A stretch of 64,000 nt of DNA from NCBI RefSeq assembly GCF_020447105.2, contig NZ_CP096184.1, positions 2,542,001 through 2,606,000 on the forward strand, read 5' to 3'. Positions 24,854 to 33,022 of this stretch are shown here, one piece after another. The translations under genes were made by a program, and so were the position numbers. Every line of letters starts with the position of its first letter. Within the stretch, counting starts at the first letter, position 1. The notes under the pieces are model-generated. The model was given only the letters and a program-made list of their open reading frames with translations, was not told the origin of the DNA and searched no databases. This stretch comes from Demequina sp. TMPB413 (GTDB lineage Bacteria > Actinomycetota > Actinomycetes > Actinomycetales > Demequinaceae).

Positions 24854-25657
24854 GTGAAACTTGTGGGTACCGACATCGACGGCACGATCCTTCCTCCCTC
24901 TGGCGAGTTCTCCGAGCGCACCAGGGCCGCGCTCGCGGCGCTCGAACCGGCGGGCATTCCTTTGGTCCTCGTCACGGCGCGGCCGCCTCGCTGGGTGGAC
25001 GCGATCGCGGCCTCCCTTGGCGTGACGGGACTCGCGGTGTGCGGAAACGGTGCGGTCGTGTACGACATGGGCGAGCGCAGGATCGTGGATGCCGAGGGAG
25101 TGCCCACCGAGCACCTCTTGGCGATTGCCGAACGCTTGCGCGCGGCACTGCCCGGCGTCGTGTTCGCCGTCGAGTCGCCTAGCGGCTTCTCACGCGAGCC
25201 CGGCTTCCCGCTGAGCGAGCACAACCTCGCGCCGCACCCCGTCGCCCCGTTTCATGAGCTGCCCGCCGTGCAGGACGGCACAGTTTTCAAGGTGCTCGCA
25301 TTGCTGACTGACGGCGATGCCGACGACATGCTCGCCGCGGCCCTGCCGCTGTGCGACGGCTTGCTAGAGGCTTCGCACAGCGCGAGTGTTGCCCCTTTGA
25401 TTGAGCTCGCGCCGCTGGGAATCACCAAGGCCTCCGGACTCGCGCGCCAGGCGGAGCGGTTCGGGGTCGCTGCTGCCGATGTGGTCGCCTTTGGCGATGC
25501 CCCGAACGACATCCCGATGCTCGCCTGGGCTGGATCGTCCTACGCCGTTGCCAACGCCCACGCCGACGTTCTCGCGGCGGCGCAGCACCGCACGGCGGCG
25601 GTGGGAGACGATGGGGTGGCGCAGGTTCTCGAGCGGCTGCTCGCCGCTACCTCTTGA
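24854..25657 (+). CDS. HAD-superfamily (Cof-type) phosphatase
   Basis: A 267-residue HAD-IIB hydrolase. Motif I is GTDIDGTI (nucleophile Asp7, acid Asp9), motif II LVTARP (Thr41), and motif IV VAFGDAPNDIPML (Asp215, Asp219). The cap domain spans about 85-185. It dephosphorylates sugar phosphates or similar metabolites; specificity is unknown. A GTG start at 24854 is used because motif I must be near the N-terminus and TACCCT lies 7 bases upstream as a leaderless -10. Confidence 0.88.
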   Translation: MKLVGTDIDGTILPPSGEFSERTRAALAALEPAGIPLVLVTARPPRWVDAIAASLGVTGLAVCGNGAVVYDMGERRIVDAEGVPTEHLLAIAERLRAALPGVVFAVESPSGFSREPGFPLSEHNLAPHPVAPFHELPAVQDGTVFKVLALLTDGDADDMLAAALPLCDGLLEASHSASVAPLIELAPLGITKASGLARQAERFGVAAADVVAFGDAPNDIPMLAWAGSSYAVANAHADVLAAAQHRTAAVGDDGVAQVLERLLAATS

Positions 25658-25684
25658 CTTCGAGTGCACTCGAAGTCCTACCGT
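25654..25684 (+). promoter_or_regulatory. MerR autoregulated promoter
   Basis: TTGACT (25654-25659) and TACCGT (25679-25684) are separated by 19 bp. The spacer region holds a perfect 22-bp palindrome at 25656-25677 with arms GACTTCGAGTG and CACTCGAAGTC. The predicted start is at the ATG of the merR gene (25690), with no leader. Confidence 0.85.
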
Positions 25685-25689
25685 GAGGC

Positions 25690-26100
25690 ATGACCGGTTA
25701 CACGATTGACCAGGCGGCCGAGCGCATGGGGCTGTCGAAGCACACCCTTCGCTACTACGAGCGGGAGGGATTGCTGCCCCCGATCGAGAAGGCCGCCAAC
25801 GGGCATCGGCGCTACACGGACGACGACCTTGGCTGGGTCAAGTTCCTGCAGTTGCTGCGCGGCACGGGGATGCCGATTCGCGAGATGAAGGACTTTGTCG
25901 CGCTCACGTGGGCAGGGGATCACACCGTGGCTGATCGGGTCGAGGTGCTGATGAGGTATCGCGTGGAACTGCGGGATCGCATGGCGCGCGACAAGGAGCA
26001 CATGGCTTTCCTCGATCACAAGATCGGTGTCTACACCGACATGCTGGCCGCCAGGGAGGCGACGCCCGAGGACGTGACGGGGCGCACCGTCGGCGCCTAG
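25690..26100 (+). CDS. MerR-family transcriptional regulator
   Basis: A 136-residue MerR protein. The winged helix begins YTIDQAAERMGLSKHTLRYY and continues EREGLLPPIEKAANGHRRYTDDD; a dimerisation coiled coil follows at about 80-118. There are no metal-binding cysteines, so it belongs with the organic-ligand/stress group (AdhR-like) that often controls aldo/keto reductases. Its own promoter and that of the aldo/keto reductase 0.9 kb away share the operator, which makes a small regulon likely. Confidence 0.9.
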   Translation: MTGYTIDQAAERMGLSKHTLRYYEREGLLPPIEKAANGHRRYTDDDLGWVKFLQLLRGTGMPIREMKDFVALTWAGDHTVADRVEVLMRYRVELRDRMARDKEHMAFLDHKIGVYTDMLAAREATPEDVTGRTVGA

Positions 26101-26106
26101 CGACTC

Positions 26107-26136
26107 TTAGGCGGCCGTCGGGGCACCGACACCTAA
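26107..26136. terminator. Putative bidirectional terminator hairpin
   Basis: TTAGG (26107-26111) pairs with CCTAA (26132-26136) around an inner stem GTCGG-GGCA-CCGAC. It lies between the convergent merR and secreted-protein genes. No U-tract is obvious. Confidence 0.45.
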
Positions 26137-26179
26137 AGGCAACTGGGAATCCCTTCCGCTGCGGCCACGCTTGAGGCCT

Positions 26180-27220
26180 CTATAAGCTGGGCTTGCGTTC
26201 GGGGTCTGTCCAGCGTTTCTCGGCGTCGCGGGTGGTCAGGTAGTCGTCGATTTTGTTGTCGGGGATTTGGTAGTTGAGGATGCCGTCTCCGTCGGGGTCG
26301 AACACGGTCTTCTGGTTCCCACCACCTTGGGTGCCGTTGACACAGTTGCCGTCGAGGTCGCAATCGACCCGGTGGGTGTGGGGGTTGTACACGTGCACCG
26401 TGGTGGCACCGGATGTGGTGGTCGCGGTGCCTGGTGCGTCCCTCCAGGTGGCGCCACCGTTGGTGGTGAACTCACCTCGCCACGTGGTGGTGAGCGTGAA
26501 GGTGGTGCGGTGTTCAGGTGTGCGGGGGAACGTGAACGGTTCACCCCCGTCCGCATAAGGCTTGCCAGGGTCGGTGGAGGTCCACACCGTGCCGTCAGTG
26601 TTGGTCCACGTATACAGAGTGGGCACGGCCCGAATCGTCACAGGGGTGCCCAGCAAGGTGACGTCCATCGTCCGCGGGTTCGTATCCACGATCAGGTTCA
26701 CACCGAGCTCAGCGACCGCGTACCCGCCCTCGGGTTGCACGTCGTAGGTGTTCGGCGCGATCGGCATACTCGCCCACGCCTGCTCCGCGAGCGATAGGAG
26801 GATGTCCTCTGCACACTGATAGCCGCTTGCAACTTCCCATGGCGCGTACGTCCCGTCATCACGGAGTCGACTCACCAGCCACGGGGCTAGGGTCGCCGAA
26901 CCGTCATCGCAGGTGGTCGGATTGGGGATTTCGCCGGTCGCACAGGTGGGCATGCCCGCACCATCTGTCGTGACTCTCATGGACGAGAGATCACCGATGA
27001 GAATCATCCAGTCGACGCATAACGGGTGCCGCACCCACCGGTCTCCAGAGCCGGAACTTGAGGCCGGAGCGCCTTGTGAAGCCGCCTCCCGGGAGTCATA
27101 TGCATCGATGTGAGCAGGTTGATCCTCGTCGTCGATGGTGCTGGCTCCAACAGCGGGAAGAATCAAGCGGAACACGAGCAGGCTTGCAACCACGCGACGG
27201 GATCGCATTTGGCTAAGCAT
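26180..27220 (-). CDS. Secreted protein of unknown function
   Basis: About 346 residues with an N-terminal signal peptide (RSRRVVASLLVFRLILPAVGAS). The mature part has several Cys (about six, likely disulfides) and beta-rich sequence with repeated Thr/Trp segments (RTTFTLTTTWRGEF). Near the C-terminus FDPDGDGILNY resembles a calcium-binding DxDxDG loop. The start is uncertain: ATG 27220 (MLSQMRS) or ATG 27226, both overlapping the 3' end of the upstream lipoprotein gene. I do not recognise the family. Overlap suggests joint function with that lipoprotein. Confidence 0.65.
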   Translation of the reverse strand: MLSQMRSRRVVASLLVFRLILPAVGASTIDDEDQPAHIDAYDSREAASQGAPASSSGSGDRWVRHPLCVDWMILIGDLSSMRVTTDGAGMPTCATGEIPNPTTCDDGSATLAPWLVSRLRDDGTYAPWEVASGYQCAEDILLSLAEQAWASMPIAPNTYDVQPEGGYAVAELGVNLIVDTNPRTMDVTLLGTPVTIRAVPTLYTWTNTDGTVWTSTDPGKPYADGGEPFTFPRTPEHRTTFTLTTTWRGEFTTNGGATWRDAPGTATTTSGATTVHVYNPHTHRVDCDLDGNCVNGTQGGGNQKTVFDPDGDGILNYQIPDNKIDDYLTTRDAEKRWTDPERKPSL

Positions 27221-27833
27221 CTTCATCGAAGTCGAAGTCGACCTCGTCAATGACCCAGTGTCCGTCGGCGTACTCAAGTCGCAACTTCACCAAGCCTGAC
27301 TCAGGTTCTGCAGAGTCGAGGATCTCGCCACTTGGCCCGTAGGTCACGGATTCGGACACCGAGAACGCCTCTGTCACATAGGTGTACCCATCTTCGCGAA
27401 GCCCTCCCTGGGCCAGTGGCCAAGAGAAGTCAAACTCACTGCCGACTGAATACGCTTGGGCGGCCCGAGTCTCGTCCATGTTGTCGAGCGCGTTGTTGCA
27501 GAATCCGCAGTTCTCTCCTGCCAATAGAGAGAAGAGCTCGCCGCTAGAGCCATCCTTGGCGAATAGCTCGGGGTACAGATTCAAGAAGAATCTTGCGAAC
27601 TGGGTCGCGGAGAAGAAGTCCTCGCCCCGCGCGTTTTCGGGGATCTGCTCGAGCAGTTCCTCTTCAGGAGTCACGCTTGGCGTCGGACTTGGCGACGAGA
27701 CAGGCTCGGCAGTCACGGGGGCCGTTGGAGTGGTCGTCACGATCGCCCCTGGATCGTTCGAACACGATGACAGAACAGCAGCCGCGCCCCCCACGAGGAC
27801 AGCGACCGCTGCAACACGCAGCAGTCGAGTCAT
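27213..27833 (-). CDS. DUF6318-type lipoprotein
   Basis: A 206-residue lipoprotein. Signal peptide and lipobox LSSC, a Pro/Thr/Ser linker, then a domain with FFSATQFARFFLNLYPELF, the CGFC pair (GENCGFCNNALDNMD) and a strand-rich end (VKLRLEYADGHWVIDEV). The order matches the actinobacterial DUF6318 family. TATGGT lies 7 bases before the ATG at 27833, which supports that start over one 12 bases upstream. The function is unknown. It is the first gene of a two-gene unit with the secreted protein. Confidence 0.75.
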   Translation of the reverse strand: MTRLLRVAAVAVLVGGAAAVLSSCSNDPGAIVTTTPTAPVTAEPVSSPSPTPSVTPEEELLEQIPENARGEDFFSATQFARFFLNLYPELFAKDGSSGELFSLLAGENCGFCNNALDNMDETRAAQAYSVGSEFDFSWPLAQGGLREDGYTYVTEAFSVSESVTYGPSGEILDSAEPESGLVKLRLEYADGHWVIDEVDFDFDEDA

Positions 27834-27927
27834 GCCCGAGACCATATCGGGCAAATCACCCCCGCGGTACCCCAAGACTGGGGTCTGTGGAGAACGCGGT
27901 GCCCTCGATTGCCCGCGTATCGGACGG

Positions 27928-28281
27928 CTACATCTGCGCGAGCTCCGTCTGTTGATGGACCACCATCTGCCAGGCACCCGATGCGTGCGAGTACACCGAC
28001 GTGACCATGGCGCGGTACGGCTGGCCGTCGCGTTCAGCGTCGGCGCGGTACGAGATCGTTGCGGCAGCGTCGCCCAAGACGTGAACCTGGATGTCGTTGA
28101 AGTCGAAGCTGCTCCACGGTTCTGCCGACGCCAATCCTGCCTTGGTGGCCTCCTTGTCGAGGTGGCCGAAGGAGAAGACGCATAGGCCGTCGTCCGCCAT
28201 GTGCGCGTCGTAGAAGTCAGTACTACCTGAGGCTCCCCAGAAGCCGCGTTCCAGTTCGAGAAGGTCGTCAATCAACGCCAT
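27928..28281 (-). CDS. NTF2-like / DUF4440-type protein
   Basis: A 117-residue alpha+beta cone-fold protein. The opening LIDDLLELERGFW, then FYDAHMADDGLCVF and the closing AWQMVVHQQTELA follow the DUF4440/SnoaL-like pattern. No catalytic residues can be named with confidence, so it may be an isomerase, hydrolase or simple ligand binder. GAAGGAG precedes the ATG at a good distance. It stands alone on the minus strand. Confidence 0.8.
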   Translation of the reverse strand: MALIDDLLELERGFWGASGSTDFYDAHMADDGLCVFSFGHLDKEATKAGLASAEPWSSFDFNDIQVHVLGDAAATISYRADAERDGQPYRAMVTSVYSHASGAWQMVVHQQTELAQM

Positions 28282-28357
28282 GGGTGCGCTCCTTCCGTCC
28301 TTTCCACCCTAGGCAGGGTTCTGCCCGACTTCCAGTGGTGAGGGTGAACCCGAGTGC

Positions 28358-28630
28358 TCAGTCGAGTCCCGCTCCGCGATGACTGTGGCTAGCCCTCAAC
28401 TCGAGGCCATAGGTGGTGCGCAACTGTTCAAGGGTGGCGAGCGTGGCTGGGTCGGAAATCGCAGTCTTGCCCTCGATGCCATGCAAGACCAAGCCCTCGA
28501 CGAGGCTCGACAGAGACATCTCCTTGTAGTCAGCGAAGGCGCGGAGCACCTTGAGCAGCGTGCGGTCGAGCCGCAGGCCCGTCTGGACAGGGTCGCGGTC
28601 AGGAAGGGAAGCGGGGGGTACATCGCTCAT
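28358..28630 (-). CDS. Small ribbon-helix-helix-like regulator
   Basis: A 90-residue protein with the pattern TGLRLDRTLLKVLRAFADYK then MSLSSLVEGLVLHGIEG, which fits a beta strand followed by two helices of the RHH fold. A leaderless start at ATG 28630 is indicated by TACCAT (28637-28642) six bases upstream, which is part of the first GGTACC operator repeat. It is divergent from the SRPBCC gene and likely controls that shared region. The fold call is by eye. Confidence 0.65.
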   Translation of the reverse strand: MSDVPPASLPDRDPVQTGLRLDRTLLKVLRAFADYKEMSLSSLVEGLVLHGIEGKTAISDPATLATLEQLRTTYGLELRASHSHRGAGLD

Positions 28631-28636
28631 GCCCTG

Positions 28637-28682
28637 ATGGTACCAATGTACCGAAATCGCGCGGGAATGGTACCGTGGTACC
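28637..28682. promoter_or_regulatory. GGTACC operator cluster between RHH-like and SRPBCC genes
   Basis: GGTACC occurs at 28639-28644, 28669-28674 and 28677-28682, and TGTACC at 28647-28652. Repeated self-complementary hexamers are typical of RHH-family operators. The first overlaps the -10 of the RHH-like gene. Confidence 0.6.
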
Positions 28683-28716
28683 AACACACCGCCCCAGCAT
28701 CACGAAGGAGCACACC

Positions 28717-29139
28717 ATGGCCCAACGGGTCACGCGAACCGCCAGTTTTGACCTCAGCCTCGATCCAGACCGCGCCATCGAGCTCTTCACCGCGGAGGGC
28801 GAACGGAGTTGGATTCCCGGTTGGGAGCCCGAGTATCCCGAGGATCGCGCCATTCACGACGCGGTCGGCACCGTGTTCATTCGCCGGGATCCCGCGGGGG
28901 ATCAGACCTTCGTGGTGATTGCGAACGAGCCGCTACTGCGCCGCTACACGCGCCACACCGAGGGCTTCACCACCGGGATCATCGAGGTGAGCTGCGAACC
29001 GTTTGGGAGTGGCACCCGTGTGACGGTCACCTTCGATATGACAGCGCTCTCGGCCGAAGGCGCGGCATGGCTCGATGAACTCGACGCCGATTACGAAGGC
29101 ACGTTGAGGCAGTGGCGCGACTGGATCGAGCCCGAGTAA
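28717..29139 (+). CDS. SRPBCC-family protein
   Basis: A 140-residue START/Bet v1-like protein. It opens TASFDLSLDPDRAIELFTAEGE and continues through strands with WIPGWEPEYPED, TVFIRRD and TTGIIEVSCEPFGSGTRVTV to a C-terminal helix (LDADYEGTLRQWRDWIE). The fold binds hydrophobic ligands; the partner is unknown. GAAGGAG lies eight bases before the ATG. It is divergent from an RHH-like regulator gene across the GGTACC cluster and is probably its target. Confidence 0.8.
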   Translation: MAQRVTRTASFDLSLDPDRAIELFTAEGERSWIPGWEPEYPEDRAIHDAVGTVFIRRDPAGDQTFVVIANEPLLRRYTRHTEGFTTGIIEVSCEPFGSGTRVTVTFDMTALSAEGAAWLDELDADYEGTLRQWRDWIEPE

Positions 29140-29152
29140 AGGTGGGGCCGCT

Positions 29153-30271
29153 CTACGAGTCGGCCCATCGCACCTCGAGCGGCAACTCGACGTAGTGCGC
29201 GTACTCCTGGGCGGCGTCGGCAATGCGCGCTTGGGCGGCGGGATTCAGGGCGGCCAGTGGCGTGACCTCGATGCGCACCGAGCGCGTCATCACGGTGCGC
29301 GACCATAGCGCGACGACGCGGCCGTCGTCGATGACGGTCGGCTTGAAGACGCCGTTGTTGCCAGGCACCACCGCTCCGTGGTGGGCCGGATTGATCGCCC
29401 GCTCGTCTTGCGAGTAGCCCAGCATGAACTCGTCGAAGCCTGGCAACAGCCGCGTGGGCGCGACGTCGGGCGGGTCCAAGACTGCGGCCGAGACCCATGC
29501 AGGTCCGGCGTCGGTGATCGCCTCGACGATGCCTTCATCGGACGACACCGCCGCAGCAAGGCCCGCACGACAATCGCGCAGGCCGAGCCCCGTCCAGCGA
29601 GACATCTCGCGGTCGGTCACCGGGCCATGCCCGCGCACATAGGCGGCGGCCACGAGCGCGAGCGCCTCATCACGCGCAGGGGCCCGATGCTCTGGCGCCC
29701 ACGTGTCGAGATCAACGAAGGTCTGTTCCTTGCCTTGCGGCGGCCCGCCAGCCAGATACCCCAGTTGCGAAGCGAACCAGAGCAAGTGATAGCCGCGCTG
29801 GTTCTCTGGCGCGATACCGGCGTCGTCAAGCGCCGCGAGGCAGGCTTTGCGAGTCACGGGACCGTCGGCGTCGGCAACCAGAGCGGCCAGCACGTCGACC
29901 GCCTGGTGCGCCACGTTCTCCGGAAGCCCGAGGAACTCTCGCCGCTTTGCGGCGCCGGCGAGGGCCTTGCCTCCCATGAGCTCGAGCATCCACTTGGCGT
30001 CGCGCGAGGGAATGAGGTGCAAGGTTCCGCGCATGGGCCAGGTGCGCACCACATCGTGGCCGCGGAGCTCCGTTGCGGTGACCTTCTCGGTGTCGCCCGT
30101 GCGCAGCCCGAGCGACCACGCGACGCCAGGGGCGTCTTGAGCCTGCATGGCGAGAAAGTGCTCGACGACTCCCAGCGCCGTGCGTGCGGGATCGGCGGCT
30201 GCGTCGATCAAGAGCGAAGCGAGACGGGCGCGGTCCACGTCCGCGCGGGACAGCGAGAGCGGGGTTGCCAT
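29153..30271 (-). CDS. Winged-helix DNA-binding protein (HTH_42, AlkZ/YcaQ-like)
   Basis: A 372-residue protein of the HTH_42 family, three winged-helix units plus a beta barrel. Recognisable segments are FLAMQAQDAPGVAWSLGLR (the QxQ-type catalytic-site motif region), TWPMRGTLHLIPSRD and the C-terminal LLPGFDEFMLGY. Relatives include DNA glycosylases of the AlkZ/AlkX type that unhook crosslinks or alkylated bases. The exact activity cannot be told. TAACGT lies six bases before the ATG, again leaderless. It converges on the SRPBCC gene. Confidence 0.85.
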   Translation of the reverse strand: MATPLSLSRADVDRARLASLLIDAAADPARTALGVVEHFLAMQAQDAPGVAWSLGLRTGDTEKVTATELRGHDVVRTWPMRGTLHLIPSRDAKWMLELMGGKALAGAAKRREFLGLPENVAHQAVDVLAALVADADGPVTRKACLAALDDAGIAPENQRGYHLLWFASQLGYLAGGPPQGKEQTFVDLDTWAPEHRAPARDEALALVAAAYVRGHGPVTDREMSRWTGLGLRDCRAGLAAAVSSDEGIVEAITDAGPAWVSAAVLDPPDVAPTRLLPGFDEFMLGYSQDERAINPAHHGAVVPGNNGVFKPTVIDDGRVVALWSRTVMTRSVRIEVTPLAALNPAAQARIADAAQEYAHYVELPLEVRWADS

Positions 30272-30372
30272 ACGTCAACGTTACGGTGTGGGTGCGACGG
30301 TGGGCGTGGCGTCCGTCAGCGTCGGTGCGTTGGCGCGCCGGAGACGTCGCCGAGTAGCGCCACCAGCGTGAA

Positions 30373-31299
30373 TCAGTCCTTGACGGCCTCGGCCATCTGG
30401 ACCACCGCGTCGTCCCACGAGGTGGCGCCAAAGCCAAAGGCCTGCTCAAACTCGGCCGACGACACGATGAAGGGCTCGTCAAACTCGTACATCATCTCTT
30501 CGCTCTCGCGCAGGAGCGGCATGAAGATTCCGAGTCCGCGCAGCGTGATGCCGCGCAAGGCGCTGACCTTCGGTTCGCCGCGCTGGCCGAGAGCTTCCCA
30601 CAGCCTCGCGACCATCTCTGCTTGAGTGATGGGCGTCATCACGGGGGTGATCCACGCGCGTCCCCAGCCGTGCTCGGAGGTGCCGATGGCGGCCATCGCG
30701 AGCGCGGCGTCGGGTGCGTAAGAGAAGGAGTGCGGCTGGTCGGTGCGCCCCAGGACCCGCGCGGGCCTGCCCCTGCTGATCTGGCCCAAGACGAGGTTGC
30801 GGAACAGCTTGTAGTCTGCGCCAACGTAGTTGGAGGGGCGGGTGAGGGCCACCTGGACGCGGCCATGTGCGTGCGCCGCGAGTGCCTCGTCGGCCATGGC
30901 GATGCGGACCTTGCCCTTACGGGTGGTCGCCTCGCGCGGGCTTGAGTCGGTGATGGTGTTGCCGAGCGGCTTGCTGTAGCCATAGAGGTTGTCGGCGAGC
31001 ACGACGCGGGCGCCCACGCGGGCCGCCGCCGCCAGGATCGAGCGTTGCAGCTCCGGGAATTCCTCTTCCCAGCGGTTGTAGGCGGGCTGGGTGACTTGGT
31101 AGACGACGTCGGCCCCCGTCAGCGCCGACGCTGCGGAGGCGGGGTCGGACAAGTTGGCACGGCTGAGCGGGATCGCGGGGTGCAGGGAGCCTCTCTTGCC
31201 AGAGCGGTTGACGGCGCGCACCTTGCGGCCTTGGGCCGCAAGGTTGTGGGCAAGAGCAGCGCCGACGGCGCCGGTGCCGAGGACGACATGGCTGGGCAT
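30373..31299 (-). CDS. NAD-dependent epimerase/dehydratase-family protein
   Basis: A 308-residue extended-SDR-like protein. The N-terminal dinucleotide motif is HVVLGTGAVGAALAHNLAAQG (written as GTGAVGAALA, about 7-16). The usual YxxxK is not clear: NLYGYSK (Tyr and Lys around 107-110) may take its place. It resembles NmrA/SDR_a5 proteins annotated as epimerases. The substrate is unknown. A ribosome-binding site GGAAGGA precedes the ATG. The TetR gene lies 114 bp upstream on the same strand. Confidence 0.8.
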   Translation of the reverse strand: MPSHVVLGTGAVGAALAHNLAAQGRKVRAVNRSGKRGSLHPAIPLSRANLSDPASAASALTGADVVYQVTQPAYNRWEEEFPELQRSILAAAARVGARVVLADNLYGYSKPLGNTITDSSPREATTRKGKVRIAMADEALAAHAHGRVQVALTRPSNYVGADYKLFRNLVLGQISRGRPARVLGRTDQPHSFSYAPDAALAMAAIGTSEHGWGRAWITPVMTPITQAEMVARLWEALGQRGEPKVSALRGITLRGLGIFMPLLRESEEMMYEFDEPFIVSSAEFEQAFGFGATSWDDAVVQMAEAVKD

Positions 31300-31413
31300 G
31301 GATTTCCTTCCCGCAAGAAACGGTGTGGGCTAGATCAAGAGGGGTGATCGCTGGTGGGGGCGGTGCTGCGTAAGGGGCGGTGCTGCGAAAGGGGTGGGGC
31401 CGCGCAATGGGGG

Positions 31414-32016
31414 CTAGGCGAGGGTCGCGATCACCGCCTCCATCAGGCCGTCTGCGCGGGCACGCACAGACTGGGGATCGAGGCCGCTGATGGAATCCGG
31501 CATGGCGATGGCGAGGGAGACCACTCCGTGGAGTACGGCCCACAGCCGATGCGCGGCCTCCCTGGGGTCGCCTGGCGACAGCTGGCCGGCGTCTTGGCAC
31601 GCCTGGACGACGCGCACGAGGCTGGCGAAGGACTCGGGGTCGCGAGCGGCGTCTGGTCCGAGCGCCCATTGATGGGGGCGAATCATCATGACGTCGTAGT
31701 GCACTGGGCGGCTTAGCGCGAAGTCGACGTACACGCCGCCGAGTTGTCGCAGACCATCGAGTGGCGTCTCGGCGCCCCGCATGGTGGCCTCGATGCGCGC
31801 GCCGAACTCAGCGAAGCCAGCCTCGCAGGCCGCATGGACGAGCGCGTTCTTGGAGTCGAAGTGGCGGTAGAGCGCGGTGGCAGACACGCCGACGTCTTTG
31901 GCGATCTGGCGCATGGAGACGCCGTCGATGCCTTCCTTCGCAAACGTCGCGGTGGCCGCCTCCAAGATGGAGGCTCTCGCGTCGCCGTCGACAAAGGGGG
32001 TCACAAGACCGACCAT
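31414..32016 (-). CDS. TetR-family regulator with WHG-type C-terminal domain
   Basis: A 200-residue repressor. The N-terminal helix-turn-helix reads ASILEAATATFAKEGIDGVS then MRQIAKDVGVSATALYRHF (about 14-52). The C-terminal ligand-binding region carries RPVHYDVMMIRP and a segment REAAHRLWAVLHGVVSLAIA typical of TetR_C_33/WHG proteins. The ligand is unknown. The ATG at 32016 has a near-palindromic 15-mer directly upstream. Targets may be the DMT exporter upstream and the epimerase downstream. Confidence 0.88.
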   Translation of the reverse strand: MVGLVTPFVDGDARASILEAATATFAKEGIDGVSMRQIAKDVGVSATALYRHFDSKNALVHAACEAGFAEFGARIEATMRGAETPLDGLRQLGGVYVDFALSRPVHYDVMMIRPHQWALGPDAARDPESFASLVRVVQACQDAGQLSPGDPREAAHRLWAVLHGVVSLAIAMPDSISGLDPQSVRARADGLMEAVIATLA

Positions 32017-32017
32017 A

Positions 32018-32032
32018 GTTAACGGCGTAAAC
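32018..32032. promoter_or_regulatory. Putative TetR operator
   Basis: GTTAACGGCGTAAAC is a 15-bp palindrome with one mismatched pair. It starts one base before the tetR ATG and lies in the 21-bp gap after the DMT-gene stop codon, a position fitting autoregulation. Confidence 0.55.
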
Positions 32033-32037
32033 CCGAG

Positions 32038-32976
32038 TCAAGGTCGGCGGTGTGACAGACCCTCAGCCGCGTGCTGCCGGCGCGCGATCACCAGCGCGGG
32101 CTCGCCGCCTGGTTGCTTCGAGATGGGTTTCGCCGTGACGCCCACCACCGCGACGGCACCGAGCGCGAGTACTCCACCGGCCACTTGGAGCGCGGTGAGC
32201 GACTGCCCGAGCGCGATCCAGCCAATGGCGGCGGCGCTCACGGACGCGAGCAGCGACAAGAAGGTCACCACCGAGGCCTCGAGTTTGCCAAGGCCCCTGA
32301 ACCACAGGGAGTACGCGATGACGGTGCCGACGATGCCGAGCCACAGGTAGCCCGCAACGTTCGTGAGGGTCATTGGCGCGTCTGGCAAGCCCTCGATGGC
32401 AGCGATGGGCAGCAAGAAGATGCCTCCGGCGGTGAGCTGCCACGCCGTCATGGTGAGCGGAGGGACGGCGGGTCCCCACGCCTTGGTGAGCGCGACGCCG
32501 GCGGCCATGAGCATTGCGCCACCGATCGCGGCGGCCACGCCCACACCATCGAGTCTGGCCGCCGGGGTGAGGACAAGAAGCGCGACACCGGCCACGCCGG
32601 CGACGCCTGCCGCGACCTTGACTCCCGTCGCGCGCTCTCCCAGCCACAGGTGCGCCACCATGACGACGATCAGGGGCTGGATCGCGCCGACGGTGGCGGC
32701 GACTCCGCCTGGCAGGCGGTACGCGCCGATGAACAGGAGCGGGAAGAAGGCGCCGACGTTGAGCGTGCCGAGCACCGCAGCCTTCCACCACCATGCGCCG
32801 CGGGGAAGGGTGCGCGTCACGGCGAGCAGGATGAGCCCAGCGGGCAGCGCGCGGAGCAGTGCGGTGAGCATGGGCGCGCCCGCGGGCAGGTACTGGGACG
32901 TGGTGATGTACGTGGTGCCCCAGACGATGGGGGCGATCGCGGTCGCGGCGATCAGCACTGGACGATTGCTAAGCAC
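32038..32976 (-). CDS. EamA/DMT-superfamily exporter
   Basis: A 312-residue membrane protein with ten helices in two EamA repeats (about 10-140 and 150-290). Conserved features are APIVWGTTYITTSQYLPAG at the start and the end of TM4, GAIQPLIVVMVAHLWLGER. It probably exports amino acids or other metabolites. The start is GTG 32976, with TATTAT (32983-32988) six bases upstream, so it is a leaderless gene. The last 25 residues are hydrophilic and basic. It is divergent from a MarR gene whose operator overlaps its promoter. Confidence 0.85.
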   Translation of the reverse strand: MLSNRPVLIAATAIAPIVWGTTYITTSQYLPAGAPMLTALLRALPAGLILLAVTRTLPRGAWWWKAAVLGTLNVGAFFPLLFIGAYRLPGGVAATVGAIQPLIVVMVAHLWLGERATGVKVAAGVAGVAGVALLVLTPAARLDGVGVAAAIGGAMLMAAGVALTKAWGPAVPPLTMTAWQLTAGGIFLLPIAAIEGLPDAPMTLTNVAGYLWLGIVGTVIAYSLWFRGLGKLEASVVTFLSLLASVSAAAIGWIALGQSLTALQVAGGVLALGAVAVVGVTAKPISKQPGGEPALVIARRQHAAEGLSHRRP

Positions 32977-33004
32977 TTAGTGATAATAACTCACCGCTTA
33001 GCAA
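32966..33004. promoter_or_regulatory. MarR-type operator between DMT exporter and marR
   Basis: TTGCTAAGC (32966-32974) and GCTTAGCAA (32996-33004) form a 9-bp inverted repeat; within it CTAAG-CA-CTTAG (32969-32980) is a second palindrome. They bracket the -10 TATTAT of the exporter gene, so binding would block its promoter. Confidence 0.7.
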
Positions 33005-33022
33005 ATGGCTAGGGTGGGGTAC

